Below are positions 1 to 9,690 of a stretch of 64,000 bases of DNA, piece after piece. The DNA lies in assembly GCF_002835665.1 (NCBI RefSeq), contig NZ_PIZV01000038.1:1-64000 (forward strand), read 5' to 3'. Position 1 is the first letter of the stretch, and every line of letters starts with the position of its first letter. The notes under the pieces were generated by a model. It did not search any database. It was not told the DNA's origin and worked only from the letters and a program-made list of their open reading frames with translations. A program made the translations under genes and the position numbers. This stretch comes from Chryseobacterium sp. PMSZPI (GTDB lineage: Bacteria > Bacteroidota > Bacteroidia > Flavobacteriales > Weeksellaceae).

Positions 1-80
1 ATTCTTTTTAATAAGTCTGATGTTAACTTTCATAATAAATTGATCTTATTTTAGTCAACTTATTTCAGGGACGTACATTA

Positions 81-110
81 CTTCCAGCCTCCTTCTTCCA
101 GCTTCCAACC
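81..110. repeat. Short CT-rich interspersed repeat, copy 1
   Basis: The stretch reads CTTCCAGCCTCC-TTCTTCCAGCTTCCAACC. It closely resembles 29659-29690 (same strand) and the reverse complement of 29530-29559. It lies between the window edge and the stop of the first gene. A repeated intergenic element is the simplest explanation; bases 1-142 contain no gene. Confidence 0.55.
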
Positions 111-142
111 TTTTGTAATTAATTTCTTAATCTGAACTCAGG

Positions 143-769
143 CTATCTTAAAAACCCCTGACTTTTTATTTCTTTTACCAATACATCTATATTTTCAGGG
201 ATATTTTCACATTCAAGCCAGTTGAAATCAAGACCATTATTGATACAAAGTTTTTGGAGATAATGATTTTCTAAAATTTTTATTTGGGCATCCCTCAAAT
301 ATTCATCAATTTCCATCCAGTAATCTTCGTCCAGTTTTTTCGTTAAGATTAAAGCCTTGAATATTTTATTGATGATATAAATATACAATTTGTAAACATT
401 GTCAAATCTTTGTCTACTAAGATCACTATTGTATTCCAGAATCTTATTAATCATAAGAAGGTTAAGCGAAATATCTCCAAACTTATCGGTGGTAATTTTC
501 ACATGTTCTGTAATCTCGGCACTGATTTTACGAATAACGCTGAGGAAATATTTAGCATTTCCGATATATTTGGACGCCAACAGGATCTTTTCCGTTACAA
601 TCTCTTCCATTGCATTTCTTTTGTCATCTGTTGTTTCCGGATCGATGAGTTCGAAATACAATTTTTTTGACAAAAGTTTATCCTTTTTTAGAAGCCTGAA
701 TATAAGCTTATCTTTTTCTGTGTTGGAAAAAGCACTCAATGCGGCTTTAAATTCTTTTGAATATTCCAT
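143..769 (-). CDS. Conserved-looking hypothetical protein, 208 aa
   Basis: I do not recognise a family. The protein is highly charged, rich in Lys, Glu, Ile and Leu, predicted mostly helical, with no signal peptide and no membrane segment, so a cytoplasmic location is likely. Its start codon overlaps the stop codon of the upstream glycosyltransferase gene (TAATG arrangement), so the two are probably translated from one mRNA and coupled. The reading frame is long and the codon use matches the neighbours, so it is a real gene. A role in surface polysaccharide synthesis can only be guessed from the adjoining glycosyltransferase and acyltransferase. Confidence 0.75.
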   Translation of the reverse strand: MEYSKEFKAALSAFSNTEKDKLIFRLLKKDKLLSKKLYFELIDPETTDDKRNAMEEIVTEKILLASKYIGNAKYFLSVIRKISAEITEHVKITTDKFGDISLNLLMINKILEYNSDLSRQRFDNVYKLYIYIINKIFKALILTKKLDEDYWMEIDEYLRDAQIKILENHYLQKLCINNGLDFNWLECENIPENIDVLVKEIKSQGFLR

Positions 770-1524
770 TAATTAAAAATTTTAGAGTATTTCAAAAATC
801 CGTTCATTGCCCAATTGGCTGTATAATACAAGGATTTCAGAGTAGAAAACCCCATGAAGTCTTTATAGACAAGATATTGATCTATAATGATGTTTTTTTT
901 ATTTCTGGAAACGCTGTTTTCACGCATTCTGTATTTGGCTAAGGTCTTATTTATGGGCATACCTTTAGGGATAACCTTTAAAAGATTGAGCCACATTACA
1001 TGATCTTCACGCTTGCTCTTTATCGGGAACAAAAATTTTCCCACTCTTTTGGTGTCATACATCGTAGAAACCGGTGCCAATCGGCAGGTTTTTAAAAGAT
1101 TTGAGAATGTAACAATCGTATCGGCCTGGAAATCTTTTAAAATGGGTTCAAGCTGCTCATTACATCTTGAATAATTGCAGTAAACAAGCTCTGCATCATG
1201 CTTCTGCATATAATCAGTCATGGTCTCAAGATATTCCGGATACCAATAATCATCAGAATCAAGAAAAGCAATATATCTTCCCTGAGCTCTCTCAAGGCTG
1301 TTGTTTCTTGCATTTCCTGCACCACCGTTTTTCTCCAGAACGTGCAGCTTTATTCTGGGATCATTGTGCTTTCTGATAATTTCAACAGTATTATCTTTGG
1401 AAAGATCATCTGTAATGAGCCATTCCCAGTTTTCATAGGTTTGATTTAGAACAGATTGTATCGTTTCTTCAATAAATTCTGCAGAATTATAGCAGGGAGT
1501 GATGATGGAGACAAGGTCTTTCAT
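769..1524 (-). CDS. Glycosyltransferase family 2 (GT-A fold)
   Basis: A 251-residue protein that probably transfers a sugar from a nucleotide-sugar to a surface glycan or lipid-linked acceptor at the cytoplasmic face. The N-terminus (VSIITPCYNSAEFI) is the typical GT2 nucleotide-binding start. ITDDLSKDNT carries the first acidic pair, GGAGNARNNSLERAQG the conserved middle block, and FLDSDDYW at about residues 90-97 the DxD-like metal/nucleotide site. No membrane segment is evident. The length is normal for small GT2 enzymes. It is followed with a 1-base overlap by the 208-aa unknown gene and preceded by an acyltransferase 3 gene, all on the minus strand, which suggests a small glycan-modification group. 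Donor and acceptor cannot be told from sequence. Confidence 0.9.
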   Translation of the reverse strand: MKDLVSIITPCYNSAEFIEETIQSVLNQTYENWEWLITDDLSKDNTVEIIRKHNDPRIKLHVLEKNGGAGNARNNSLERAQGRYIAFLDSDDYWYPEYLETMTDYMQKHDAELVYCNYSRCNEQLEPILKDFQADTIVTFSNLLKTCRLAPVSTMYDTKRVGKFLFPIKSKREDHVMWLNLLKVIPKGMPINKTLAKYRMRENSVSRNKKNIIIDQYLVYKDFMGFSTLKSLYYTANWAMNGFLKYSKIFN

Positions 1525-1547
1525 TTATGTTTTAAATATAGGTAAAA

Positions 1548-2525
1548 TTATAAAAATCTTTTTTCATAAAGGTGCCAGGAGGAAATACCAACACCTATAA
1601 CCACCAACATACAGATAATACTCATGATGTAAGGATTATAATCTTCAAAAAGCCCTAATGTCTGGAATACCCGAATGATGGGAAAATGAAATATGTAAAT
1701 TCCATAGGTGAAATCTCCGTATTTCCCGAAGTTATTCAAAAACTTAAGGGAATAAGCAATATATAAAACTATAATACTAATCATAATAGGAGAGAATAGT
1801 TTTATTTTAAAAATAAGATCTATCCACACCGTGATGATGGCAATGATAAAAAGGCTATTCTTATGTTTGATAAACTTGTTGAAATTAAAATAGATCAGCA
1901 TTCCGCCAATGAAATAGCATAATGAGCCGGGAAGCTGTTTAGACATTCCTATATTTCCTGCTTGTTCAAAATAGTTCAGAAATATCAGAGAAAGAAAATA
2001 TAGTACAATAAGGCTTGTATTTCTATACTTGTTATTCTTTCCAAATAATAAAAACATAAAAGGGACAGCAATATAAAAACACATCTCTATTTTAAGAGTC
2101 CATAATGCTCCATTTACAGCCTGATTGCCAAATACACCGGGAAGCCAGGGTGCCTTGAAATTCAAAAAAAGCGAATTCCAGAATAGATATTTATAGACTT
2201 GTGTATTACTGAAATACTCGGTGAGGGATAGTTTACTGACAAGACTGAGCAGTATTCCACAAAGAAATACAACCAATAGATAAGCAGGAACAATCCGGTT
2301 GAATCTTTTTTTTGCATAGCTTTTTAAGCTTGATGACCTTTCGTAGCTTCTTGCAATTAAAAAACCACTGACAATAAAAAACGAAAAAACGGCGATTTCT
2401 ACGGGACTATTTGTTAAAAAATAAAGTTGCTGAGATTGGCTTAATGCTCCCAGGTGTCCAACGAAGACAATGAAAGCGAGGAGAACACGTATGAAATCAA
2501 AATTGTTTTTCGTTATATCCTGCAT
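1548..2525 (-). CDS. Acyltransferase 3 family membrane protein
   Basis: A 325-residue polytopic membrane protein of the acyltransferase 3 (OafA/NodX-like) family, which O-acetylates or otherwise acylates sugars of surface polysaccharides. The family signature is visible: an N-terminal block NFDFIRVLLAFIVFVGHLGAL with the conserved R and the H in the first membrane helix, FFIVSGFLIARSYERS (the SGF motif), and KKRFNRIVPAY (the R-x-x-R-x-x-P motif) at about residues 67-80. About ten hydrophobic helices follow. The SGNH extension of OafA-like proteins is absent. It ends 23 bases before the glycosyltransferase start, so the two are likely co-transcribed. Substrate unknown. Confidence 0.9.
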   Translation of the reverse strand: MQDITKNNFDFIRVLLAFIVFVGHLGALSQSQQLYFLTNSPVEIAVFSFFIVSGFLIARSYERSSSLKSYAKKRFNRIVPAYLLVVFLCGILLSLVSKLSLTEYFSNTQVYKYLFWNSLFLNFKAPWLPGVFGNQAVNGALWTLKIEMCFYIAVPFMFLLFGKNNKYRNTSLIVLYFLSLIFLNYFEQAGNIGMSKQLPGSLCYFIGGMLIYFNFNKFIKHKNSLFIIAIITVWIDLIFKIKLFSPIMISIIVLYIAYSLKFLNNFGKYGDFTYGIYIFHFPIIRVFQTLGLFEDYNPYIMSIICMLVVIGVGISSWHLYEKRFL

Positions 2526-2721
2526 TTGCTTTTTTTTACAAAAATAACTTTTTTAATAAAATAGCGGGTCTTTCCTGTGTTCAATATTTGTTAAATAGGG
2601 ATAATATGCTTTGTAGGTATTTTAAAATATGTATAAATAATGCCTAATGAAATAATTTTTCATAAAAAAACGTTATTTAAATCAAAAAAATTATAATTTT
2701 AGCGCTTGAAAAAATTGATCT

Positions 2722-3195
2722 ATGAAGAAATTAGCATTACTATTTGCAGGTTTATCATTATTTGTGGCTACAGGATGCTCCAGTAGTAATGATGACGTTA
2801 TGGAAGCTCCACTGGTAGGGGTTTGGCAACCCACTAAAGAAGTGGTTACTACTGTGAAGACAGGAGCTGACCCGGTTTCTGATGCGATTACCTATACCGA
2901 CTGTCAGAAGCAATCCAGATGGAAATTTAATTCTGATGGTTCAGGAAAAAGATCGGACGTAGGAGACAGTGCAACACCTGGGCAATGTAGCCCTCAACCG
3001 GATAAAAATTTCACGTATACTTATGATAAAAGCGGAAAGTCTGTACAAATGAAATTTCAAGGTATTGTAGAACCGGTTAATGCAAAGGTAGCTACCTTAA
3101 ATGCTACAACCCTCAATCTTGCTGTAAGAGAAGAGACCCAAGATCCGACTGTATATAAAACAAGAACGTATACCTTTACGAGAATTCCTCAATAA
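2722..3195 (+). CDS. Small lipoprotein, lipocalin-like
   Basis: A 157-residue exported lipoprotein. The signal peptide MKKLALLFAGLSLFVATGC ends with a lipobox and Cys19 is the predicted lipidated residue. The mature part has the layout 'GVWQPTKEVVTT...WKFNSDGSGKRSD...' with alternating beta strands and a terminal TYTFTRIP, resembling the lipocalin-like/DUF5004-type small lipoproteins that are common in Flavobacteriia. Two cysteines (in TDCQK and GQCSP) could form a disulphide. It stands alone, with a UUCG-loop terminator just downstream, and is divergent from the acyltransferase. Function unknown; ligand binding in the periplasm or at the outer membrane is only a guess. Confidence 0.8.
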   Translation: MKKLALLFAGLSLFVATGCSSSNDDVMEAPLVGVWQPTKEVVTTVKTGADPVSDAITYTDCQKQSRWKFNSDGSGKRSDVGDSATPGQCSPQPDKNFTYTYDKSGKSVQMKFQGIVEPVNAKVATLNATTLNLAVREETQDPTVYKTRTYTFTRIPQ

Positions 3196-3220
3196 ATAGT
3201 ACATTTCAAGATATAAAAAC

Positions 3221-3248
3221 AAGTCTCATCTTCGGATGAGATTTTTTT
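3221..3248 (+). terminator. Rho-independent terminator after the lipoprotein gene
   Basis: TCTCATC, loop TTCG, GATGAGA, followed by a run of T. The stable UUCG tetraloop and the U tract mark the end of the lipoprotein transcript. Confidence 0.8.
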
Positions 3249-3305
3249 GTTGAATGACAAATTGCAATTCATCATAAATTAAATTTCTATTTCTTTTAAA
3301 ATCAT

Positions 3306-3313
3306 TATTTTTG
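3306..3313 (+). promoter_or_regulatory. Candidate -7 box (TATTTTTG) upstream of leuS
   Basis: Matches the Bacteroidota TAnnTTTG consensus, 65 bases before the leuS GTG. No convincing TTG at the -33 position was seen, so support is moderate. Confidence 0.35.
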
Positions 3314-3377
3314 TGAATCTTGTTTACAAGAAAAACAACCCGAATATTTAAAGTCTAACATATAACATCTATATAAA

Positions 3378-6191
3378 GTGTTTTACGATCATCAGCAGAT
3401 AGAAAAAAAGTGGCAGAAATACTGGGAGGAAAATCAAACTTATAAAACCTCCAATAACACTGATAAACCTAAATTTTATGTACTCGATATGTTTCCGTAC
3501 CCATCCGGAGCAGGACTTCACGTAGGTCACCCGCTGGGATATATTGCATCGGATATCTATGCGAGATACAAAAGACACCAAGGGTTTAACGTTCTCCACC
3601 CTGTAGGATATGATAGCTTCGGGCTTCCTGCTGAGCAGTATGCAATCCAAACAGGACAGCATCCGGCAATTACAACGGAGCAAAATATCAACAGATACGA
3701 AGAGCAATTAAGAAAAATCGGATTCTCATTCGATTGGAGCAGAGAAGTAAGAACTTCTGATGCCTCTTATTATAAATGGACACAATGGATTTTCATCCAA
3801 TTGTATCACTCTTGGTATAATAAAAATACAGATAAGGCAGAAGCTATTGATACCCTAATCAAACATTTTGAAGAAAAGGGAACAGAAGGATTATATGCCA
3901 ATCAAAACGACGAATTAAATTTCACGGCAGAAGAATGGAAAGCCGCTTCCGAACTTGATAAAGAAGACATCTTATTAAACTATCGTCTTGCTTACAGAGC
4001 TGAGACCACTGTAAACTGGTGCCCGGCTTTAGGAACCGTATTGGCTAATGATGAGGTGAAAGATGGTAAATCTGAAAGAGGAGGGTTCCCTGTATTTCAG
4101 AAAAAAATGATGCAGTGGAGTATGAGAATCTCTGCCTATTCTGAAAGGTTATTGCAAGGACTTACCACATTAGACTGGCCACAACCTTTGAAAGATTCCC
4201 AGGAGTACTGGATCGGAAAGTCTCAGGGAGCACAAGTTCAGTTTCAGGTAGAAGGACACGAGGAGATTGTTGAAGTTTTCACGACAAGACCTGATACCAT
4301 CTTCGGTGCTACATTTATGGTATTGGCTCCGGAAAATCCTTTAGTAGAAACCATTACTACAGCTGCTCAAAAAGTAGAAGTAGATACTTATATAGAAGAA
4401 ACTTCCAAAAAAACAGAAAGAGACAGAATGTCTGACGTGAAAAATGTGAGTGGAGCTTTCACGGGAAGTTATGCAATCAATCCTTTCAGCAATGAAAAGA
4501 TGCCAATCTATATTTCAGATTATGTATTGATGGGATATGGAACAGGAGCTGTAATGGCTGTTCCTGCTCATGATGAACGTGATCATAGATTTGCTAAGAA
4601 ATTCAATTTAGAAATTAAAAAAGTAGTTGAAACAGAAGAAGACGTTCAAGAACAATCTTTTGATTCTAAAGATTCAGTATGTGTAAACTCAGATTTCTTA
4701 AACGGCTTACATTATAATGATGCCAAATCAAAAATAATAACGGAAATTGAAATGAAAGGAATCGGTCACGGAACTACAAACTACAGACAACGTGACGCAA
4801 TTTTCTCAAGACAGCGTTATTGGGGAGAACCGGTTCCTATATATTATAAGGATGGAATGCCTTACACGTTACCAACTTCTGCCTTGCCGTTAGAACTTCC
4901 TGAAGTTGAAAAATACTTGCCAACAGAAGATGGAGATCCACCACTAGGAAATGCAAAAGTATTTGCTTGGGATGAGGTAAACCAGAAAGTAGTTTCCATA
5001 GATTTAATTGATGATAACACAATATTCCCGTTAGAATTGTCTACAATGCCTGGTTGGGCTGGAAGTTCATGGTATTTCTTGAGATATATGGATCCTCAGA
5101 ACAACGGAGAATTCTGTGCAAAGAATACTTCAGATTATTGGGGACAGGTAGATTTATATATTGGAGGTAGCGAACATGCAACCGGACACTTATTATATTC
5201 CCGTTTCTGGAATATGTTCTTAAAAGACAGAGGTTGGATCAACCATGATGAGCCTTTCCAGAAATTGATCAACCAAGGGATGATTTTAGGAATGAGTGCA
5301 TTTGTGTACAGAATCGACGGTACTAATACCTATGTATCTAAGAATTTGGCTAAAGAATATCAAACTCAACAAATCCATGTGGATGTATCCTTATTGAAAG
5401 GAACCTCTGATGAATTAGATACAGAAGCCTTTAAAGCTTGGAGACCCGATTATGCTGATGCAGAGTTTATTCTGGAAGATGGAAAATACATCACGGATCG
5501 TGAAGTAGAAAAAATGTCCAAGTCCAAATATAACGTAGTAAACCCGGATGATATCTGTGAAGAATACGGAGCAGATGGTTTAAGATTATATGAAATGTTC
5601 TTAGGACCCTTGGAGCAATCTAAGCCTTGGAATACACAAGGACTAAGTGGGGTATACGGTTTCCTTAAGAAATTCTGGAACCTTTATTTTAATGGTGATA
5701 ACTTTGAAGTTTCTGATGAAGAACCTACAAAAGCAGAATATAAAGTTTTACATACCTTAATTAAAAAGGTGGTTTACGATATTGAAAACTTCTCATTCAA
5801 TACATCGGTATCCTCCTTTATGATTGCAGTGAATGAGCTTCAAAAATTGAAATGCAATAAACGCAATATTTTAGAGCCTCTTGCCGTTATCATCTCTCCT
5901 TACGCTCCTCACATTTGTGAAGAACTTTGGAGCTTATTAGGACACAATACATCCATCGAATTTGAAAGATTTCCTGCGTTAAACGAAGAATATCTAATCG
6001 AAGATGAAATTGAATATCCGGTAAGCGTAAATGGTAAAATGAAGTTCAAAATTTCGCTTTCGGCGCAGTTTTCTGCTAAGGAGGTGGAAGATTTGGTGAT
6101 TTCAAATGAGAAAATGCAACAGATTTTGGAAGGAAAAACCCCTAAAAAAATCATTGTAGTCCCTCACCGTATTGTGAATATCGTAATTTAA
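3378..6191 (+). CDS. leuS: Leucine--tRNA ligase (LeuRS)
   Basis: A 937-residue class I aminoacyl-tRNA synthetase that charges tRNA-Leu in the cytoplasm. The HIGH-type motif is HVGH at residues 48-51 and the KMSKS loop is at residues 712-716. Between them lies the CP1 editing domain, recognisable by the block with [18 protein letters not shown] and by [12 protein letters not shown] with its conserved Asp. The anticodon-binding domain follows KMSKS. The length is normal for the long Bacteroidota form, which has an insertion around residues 140-200. The start codon is GTG: the N-terminus [16 protein letters not shown] aligns with the usual LeuRS start, and no ATG lies closer upstream in frame. 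It is a single-gene unit with an AT-rich 240-base gap before exbB. Confidence 0.98.
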   Translation: MFYDHQQIEKKWQKYWEENQTYKTSNNTDKPKFYVLDMFPYPSGAGLHVGHPLGYIASDIYARYKRHQGFNVLHPVGYDSFGLPAEQYAIQTGQHPAITTEQNINRYEEQLRKIGFSFDWSREVRTSDASYYKWTQWIFIQLYHSWYNKNTDKAEAIDTLIKHFEEKGTEGLYANQNDELNFTAEEWKAASELDKEDILLNYRLAYRAETTVNWCPALGTVLANDEVKDGKSERGGFPVFQKKMMQWSMRISAYSERLLQGLTTLDWPQPLKDSQEYWIGKSQGAQVQFQVEGHEEIVEVFTTRPDTIFGATFMVLAPENPLVETITTAAQKVEVDTYIEETSKKTERDRMSDVKNVSGAFTGSYAINPFSNEKMPIYISDYVLMGYGTGAVMAVPAHDERDHRFAKKFNLEIKKVVETEEDVQEQSFDSKDSVCVNSDFLNGLHYNDAKSKIITEIEMKGIGHGTTNYRQRDAIFSRQRYWGEPVPIYYKDGMPYTLPTSALPLELPEVEKYLPTEDGDPPLGNAKVFAWDEVNQKVVSIDLIDDNTIFPLELSTMPGWAGSSWYFLRYMDPQNNGEFCAKNTSDYWGQVDLYIGGSEHATGHLLYSRFWNMFLKDRGWINHDEPFQKLINQGMILGMSAFVYRIDGTNTYVSKNLAKEYQTQQIHVDVSLLKGTSDELDTEAFKAWRPDYADAEFILEDGKYITDREVEKMSKSKYNVVNPDDICEEYGADGLRLYEMFLGPLEQSKPWNTQGLSGVYGFLKKFWNLYFNGDNFEVSDEEPTKAEYKVLHTLIKKVVYDIENFSFNTSVSSFMIAVNELQKLKCNKRNILEPLAVIISPYAPHICEELWSLLGHNTSIEFERFPALNEEYLIEDEIEYPVSVNGKMKFKISLSAQFSAKEVEDLVISNEKMQQILEGKTPKKIIVVPHRIVNIVI

Positions 6192-6373
6192 AAAAAAATT
6201 AACATTGGGAAATTAAAAAAAATGGGGGTCTTATTTTTTTGATTTTTTAACCCAAATGTTAAATTTGAAAAAAATAAATAAAATTTTTGCGAATAATTAT
6301 AAGATCAAAATCGGATTAAATTTTCTTTATTAAAAAAAAGCAAAATGTTTAATTAAGACTCTTGCATTTTAAT

Positions 6374-6381
6374 TAATTTTG
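6374..6381 (+). promoter_or_regulatory. Candidate -7 box (TAATTTTG) for the exbB operon
   Basis: TAATTTTG fits the Bacteroidota TAnnTTTG -7 consensus and lies 51 bases before the exbB start, in a 240-base AT-rich gap after leuS. The -33 element is not obvious. Confidence 0.45.
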
Positions 6382-6431
6382 CCTTTAATTTACACCCTGT
6401 AAAATTTTAAAACAATATAATTTAGTTAAAT

Positions 6432-7295
6432 ATGGAAATGAATGTTTCAAAAAATGATGAGCAAGTAGTTGCTAGAAAGGCAGGAGGTTTAAATCCAGCT
6501 GTTATTATTCCTATTCTATTTATTATAGGAGTATGTATTTATTTATTCGTTCTTGGTAGCCCAGGAAACTTCAAAGACGCAGACAAGCTAGGAAGCGGAT
6601 CTGTAGCTTTTTCAAGTGTTGAAGGAAAAGACATTCACCCAGAATCGTTTTTAGGTATTATCTACAAAGGAGGAGTTATCGTACCAATCTTGATTACTTT
6701 CATGATTACTGTAATTGTTTTCTCTTTTGAAAGATATTTCGTTCTTGGTAAAGCTGCTGGAAAAGGAAACTTAGACAACTTCGTTGTACAAGTAAGAAGC
6801 TTACTAAACCAAAACAAAATTGACGAAGCTATCGAAGAGTGCGACAGACAACAAGGTTCTGTAGGTAACGTAGTAAAAGAAGGTCTTACTACTTACAAAG
6901 CTCTTGCTCACGATAACACTTTAAATAAAGAGCAGAAAATGGTAGCGCTTAACAAAGCTATCGAAGAAGCTACAACTCTTGAGATGCCAATGCTTGAGAA
7001 AAACATGATGATCCTTTCTACTTTAGGTACTGTTGCAACGTTAGTAGCACTACTTGGGACGGTAATCGGGATGATCAAGGCGTTCTTTGCATTAGGTTCA
7101 GGAGGTGGTACTCCGGATGCTGCTGCTCTATCTACAGGTATCTCTGAAGCCTTGATCAACACGGCATTAGGTATTGGTACTTCAGCTATCGCTATTATCC
7201 TTTATAACTTCTTTACATCTAAAATTGATGGATTAACTTACAAGATCGATGAGATCTCTATGAGTATCCAACAATCTTTCGCTGAATTCAACTAA
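6432..7295 (+). CDS. exbB: MotA/TolQ/ExbB proton channel subunit
   Basis: A 287-residue inner-membrane protein forming the proton-conducting pentamer of the TonB motor. Membrane segments lie near residues 20-40 and 75-95, then a cytoplasmic loop with RSLLNQNKIDEAIEECDRQQG, then two helices in the conserved ExbB core: TLGTVATLVALLGTVIGMIKAF followed by GISEALINTALGIGTSAIAIILYNFF. These carry the small and Thr residues that line the channel. The N-terminal extension with an extra membrane helix is typical of Bacteroidota ExbB. It leads a tight operon with two ExbD genes and tonB (61-, 11- and 27-base gaps). It probably energises SusC/RagA-like and siderophore transporters. Confidence 0.95.
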   Translation: MEMNVSKNDEQVVARKAGGLNPAVIIPILFIIGVCIYLFVLGSPGNFKDADKLGSGSVAFSSVEGKDIHPESFLGIIYKGGVIVPILITFMITVIVFSFERYFVLGKAAGKGNLDNFVVQVRSLLNQNKIDEAIEECDRQQGSVGNVVKEGLTTYKALAHDNTLNKEQKMVALNKAIEEATTLEMPMLEKNMMILSTLGTVATLVALLGTVIGMIKAFFALGSGGGTPDAAALSTGISEALINTALGIGTSAIAIILYNFFTSKIDGLTYKIDEISMSIQQSFAEFN

Positions 7296-7356
7296 GAATT
7301 AGCAAGAAATTTGCATTAGCAATCAAAAGAAGTTTAATTAAAAATATTTTATAATA

Positions 7357-7965
7357 ATGGCGAGAGTCAAACCAAAAAGACATGGAGTAATTACGGACAT
7401 GACTGCAATGTGTGACGTTGCGTTCCTACTCCTTACGTTCTTTATCTTGACCACTCAGTTTAAAAAACCTGACGTGGAGCAGATTAAACCGCCATCTTCA
7501 ATTTCGGAAAAATTGCTTCCTGATGCTAGTTTAATGACTATCAATGCTACTCCGGACGGAAAATTCTATTTCCAACCAGTAGAAAATGCATCAGAAAGAA
7601 TTGCACTTTTGGATAAAATGGGACAAAAGTATGGAATTACTTTTGACAACAATGAAAAAGCTGCATTCCAGAAAGTTCAGGCAATCGGTGTTCCTATGAA
7701 CAAACTAAAAGGTTACCTGGATATGTCTGAAGATGAGCAGAAAAATTATAAGAGTCCTACAGGTGTTCCTATGGACAGTACAAATAAGCAATTAATTGAT
7801 TGGGTAAAAGAAAGTTTGAGCGTTAACCCTGACTACAAGTTAGCTATTAAAGGTGACGTTACTACTCAGTACCCTAAAGTTAAAAGCCTGTTTGAAGGTT
7901 TAAGAGATATTGATTTTCTTAAATTTTGGTTGATTACATCACAAGAAGGTAAACCTAACGAATAA
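7357..7965 (+). CDS. exbD: ExbD/TolR-type biopolymer transport protein (first copy)
   Basis: A 202-residue ExbD subunit, anchored by one N-terminal membrane helix with a periplasmic domain. The core DMTAMCDVAFLLLTFFILTTQF has the essential protonatable Asp (CDVAF) in the helix. The periplasmic part is longer than in E. coli ExbD (about 140 aa) and includes an insertion around residues 85-140, as usual for the first of the paired Bacteroidota ExbD proteins. The last part (DYKLAIKGDVTTQYPKVKSLFEGLRD) is the typical ExbD C-terminal fold. It sits between exbB and the second exbD in one operon; both probably assemble in the same motor. Confidence 0.94.
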   Translation: MARVKPKRHGVITDMTAMCDVAFLLLTFFILTTQFKKPDVEQIKPPSSISEKLLPDASLMTINATPDGKFYFQPVENASERIALLDKMGQKYGITFDNNEKAAFQKVQAIGVPMNKLKGYLDMSEDEQKNYKSPTGVPMDSTNKQLIDWVKESLSVNPDYKLAIKGDVTTQYPKVKSLFEGLRDIDFLKFWLITSQEGKPNE

Positions 7966-7976
7966 TATCGATAGAA

Positions 7977-8543
7977 ATGGCAGAAGTACAAGTACAAGAA
8001 AAAGGCGGCAAGGGCGGCAAGGTCCGTTCCAAGAAGCAAAGTACCAGAGTCGATATGACTCCGATGGTGGACTTGGGTTTTCTATTGATTACCTTCTTTA
8101 TGTTCACAACTACATTCAGTAAACCGAATGTTATGGACTTAGGTCTTCCGGCTAAACCAAAGCCTGATGCTCCTAAACCTCCACCGACAGAAATTAAACT
8201 TTCTAACTCGATTTCTATATTATTAGGAAAAAATAATAGAGTATTTTGGCACCAGCAGGATGCTACTTCCTTGAATGACCAAACTCTTATGGAAACTACT
8301 CTTGATAGAGAAGGAATTAGAAAAGTAATTCAGCAGGCAAAATCTAGAGCTGCAGATCCAACCAAATTTACGGTGATCATTAAGCCAACTGACGATGCTG
8401 TATATAAGAACTTTGTTGATATTCTTGACGAAATGGCAATTACCAAAAGTGAGCAATACGGTGTTACCGATGTGAAGCCTTGGGAAAAAGCTGTATACGA
8501 CAAGAAAATAGGTGGTGCTGCTGCACCGGCTGCTACAAAGTAA
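7977..8543 (+). CDS. exbD: ExbD/TolR-type biopolymer transport protein (second copy)
   Basis: A 188-residue second ExbD. After a basic N-terminus (KGGKGGKVRSKKQSTR) comes VDMTPMVDLGFLLITFFMFTTTF, which holds the conserved Asp of the motor helix (MVDLGF). It also contains the periplasmic block KFTVIIKPTDDAVYKNFVDILDEM. A proline-rich stretch (KPKPDAPKPPPTEIK) follows the membrane helix. It lies 11 bases after the first exbD and 27 bases before tonB, so the four genes form one transcript. Two non-identical ExbD proteins per system are common in Bacteroidota; whether they form a heterodimer here is inferred. Confidence 0.94.
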   Translation: MAEVQVQEKGGKGGKVRSKKQSTRVDMTPMVDLGFLLITFFMFTTTFSKPNVMDLGLPAKPKPDAPKPPPTEIKLSNSISILLGKNNRVFWHQQDATSLNDQTLMETTLDREGIRKVIQQAKSRAADPTKFTVIIKPTDDAVYKNFVDILDEMAITKSEQYGVTDVKPWEKAVYDKKIGGAAAPAATK

Positions 8544-8570
8544 TTTAACCATAAAATTGTTATATCTACT

Positions 8571-9416
8571 ATGGCAGATGAAAATGTATACAATCAGAAT
8601 CTTACCTTAGACGAGATTGTATTTGAAAATAGAAACAAGGAATATGGTGCCTATGATCTTAGACATCAGTATCCGAGACTTTTAACAAAGTCGTTTATTA
8701 TCGGAACAGCTCTATTCCTTTTGGCAGCTTTGTCTCCGTTCATCTATCTTACGATTAAAAATCTTACAGCTCCGCCTAAGCAAGAAGTAAAGGCAGATCT
8801 TGTAGATATTATCGAAGATGAACCGATTATCGATCAGCCTAAAGAAGAAGAACCACCTCCACCACCTCCACCTCCAAAAGAGGAACCAAAAATTGAGGTG
8901 ATCCAGAACGTGGTTCCAGAGCCTGTAAAAGCTCCGAAAATTGAAACTCCACCACCACCGATTTCTAAGCAGTTGGAAACTACAACTGGTTTGAATAATC
9001 AGGAGGGAGTTAAAGCTCCGGCTTATACACCACCGCCGCCACCACCATCTACTGGTACTAAGGCAACAACAGTGGAAGTGAAGCCAAGCAACAACCCTAA
9101 TGAAATCTATAAAGATGTTGACCAGTCTGCAGAATATCCTGGAGGTATGGGAGCATTAAGAAAATTCTTAGGAGACAACTTCGATACCTCTCTAATGGAA
9201 GGTGGTGAAGGTACATTGAAAGCTAAGCTTAAGTTCGTTGTAGAAAAAGACGGATCTGTTTCTGCAGTTACTATTGAAGAGAAATCTCCAAATAATGACT
9301 TCAACAATGAAGCAATTCGTGTAGTTAAGAAACTTAAAAAGTGGACTCCTGCTAAGAGAAACGGAGAAAGCGTTAGATCTTACTATAGCGTACCATTTAC
9401 GATGAACTTTGAATAA
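8571..9416 (+). CDS. tonB: TonB energy-transducing protein
   Basis: A 281-residue TonB that links the inner-membrane proton motor to outer-membrane receptors. A cytoplasmic N-terminal segment with ENRNKEYGAYDLR, characteristic of Bacteroidota TonB, precedes a membrane helix (about residues 44-64). Next is an acidic, proline-rich periplasmic spacer with runs of 8 and 6 prolines (about residues 95-165), and a C-terminal TonB_C domain starting at YPGGMGALRKFLGDN and ending KRNGESVRSYYSVPFTMNFE. It is the last gene before a perfect hairpin terminator at 9441-9468, so exbB-exbD-exbD-tonB is probably the main transcript. Confidence 0.95.
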   Translation: MADENVYNQNLTLDEIVFENRNKEYGAYDLRHQYPRLLTKSFIIGTALFLLAALSPFIYLTIKNLTAPPKQEVKADLVDIIEDEPIIDQPKEEEPPPPPPPPKEEPKIEVIQNVVPEPVKAPKIETPPPPISKQLETTTGLNNQEGVKAPAYTPPPPPPSTGTKATTVEVKPSNNPNEIYKDVDQSAEYPGGMGALRKFLGDNFDTSLMEGGEGTLKAKLKFVVEKDGSVSAVTIEEKSPNNDFNNEAIRVVKKLKKWTPAKRNGESVRSYYSVPFTMNFE

Positions 9417-9440
9417 GACTTATTTATTCAAATTATAAAT

Positions 9441-9470
9441 AAAAAGAGAAGCATATGCTTCTCTTTTTTA
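9441..9470 (+). terminator. Perfect palindromic terminator after tonB
   Basis: AAAAAGAGAAGCAT is followed directly by its exact complement ATGCTTCTCTTTTT, then more T. The hairpin separates tonB from the small membrane protein/PstS-like/TPR group, although some read-through is possible. Confidence 0.85.
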
Positions 9471-9480
9471 TTTTTTTTGG

Positions 9481-9488
9481 TATTTTTG
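9481..9488 (+). promoter_or_regulatory. Candidate -7 box (TATTTTTG) 4 bases before the next start codon
   Basis: TATTTTTG matches the -7 consensus, but only 4 bases separate it from the ATG at 9493. If it is used, the transcript would be leaderless or start at the second ATG (9496). Confidence 0.35.
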
Positions 9489-9492
9489 TTAC

Positions 9493-9690
9493 ATGATGTT
9501 CAATTGGTTATCCCTGGTTACGGGATTGTTTTATATCGTTTTAGGAATTGTAGTAATTGTCTTTAAATTCTTCTTTACCGTTCTGGAACCTGCTGTTGCC
9601 TACGCATTAGGAGCAGTATTGGTTATTTATGGAGTATTTAGAATTTATAGAGCGATTTCAAGAATCAAAAAATCGAGAAATGAAGAATAG
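9493..9690 (+). CDS. Small two-helix membrane protein, 65 aa
   Basis: A 65-residue protein made of two hydrophobic helices (about residues 5-25 and 30-52) and a basic tail (YRAISRIKKSRNEE), so probably an inner-membrane protein with both ends in the cytoplasm. I do not recognise a named family; small proteins of this kind occur behind tonB in flavobacterial genomes. Its last 11 bases overlap the start of the PstS-like gene, so the two are translationally coupled. The first ATG (9493) is directly followed by a second one. Confidence 0.75.
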   Translation: MMFNWLSLVTGLFYIVLGIVVIVFKFFFTVLEPAVAYALGAVLVIYGVFRIYRAISRIKKSRNEE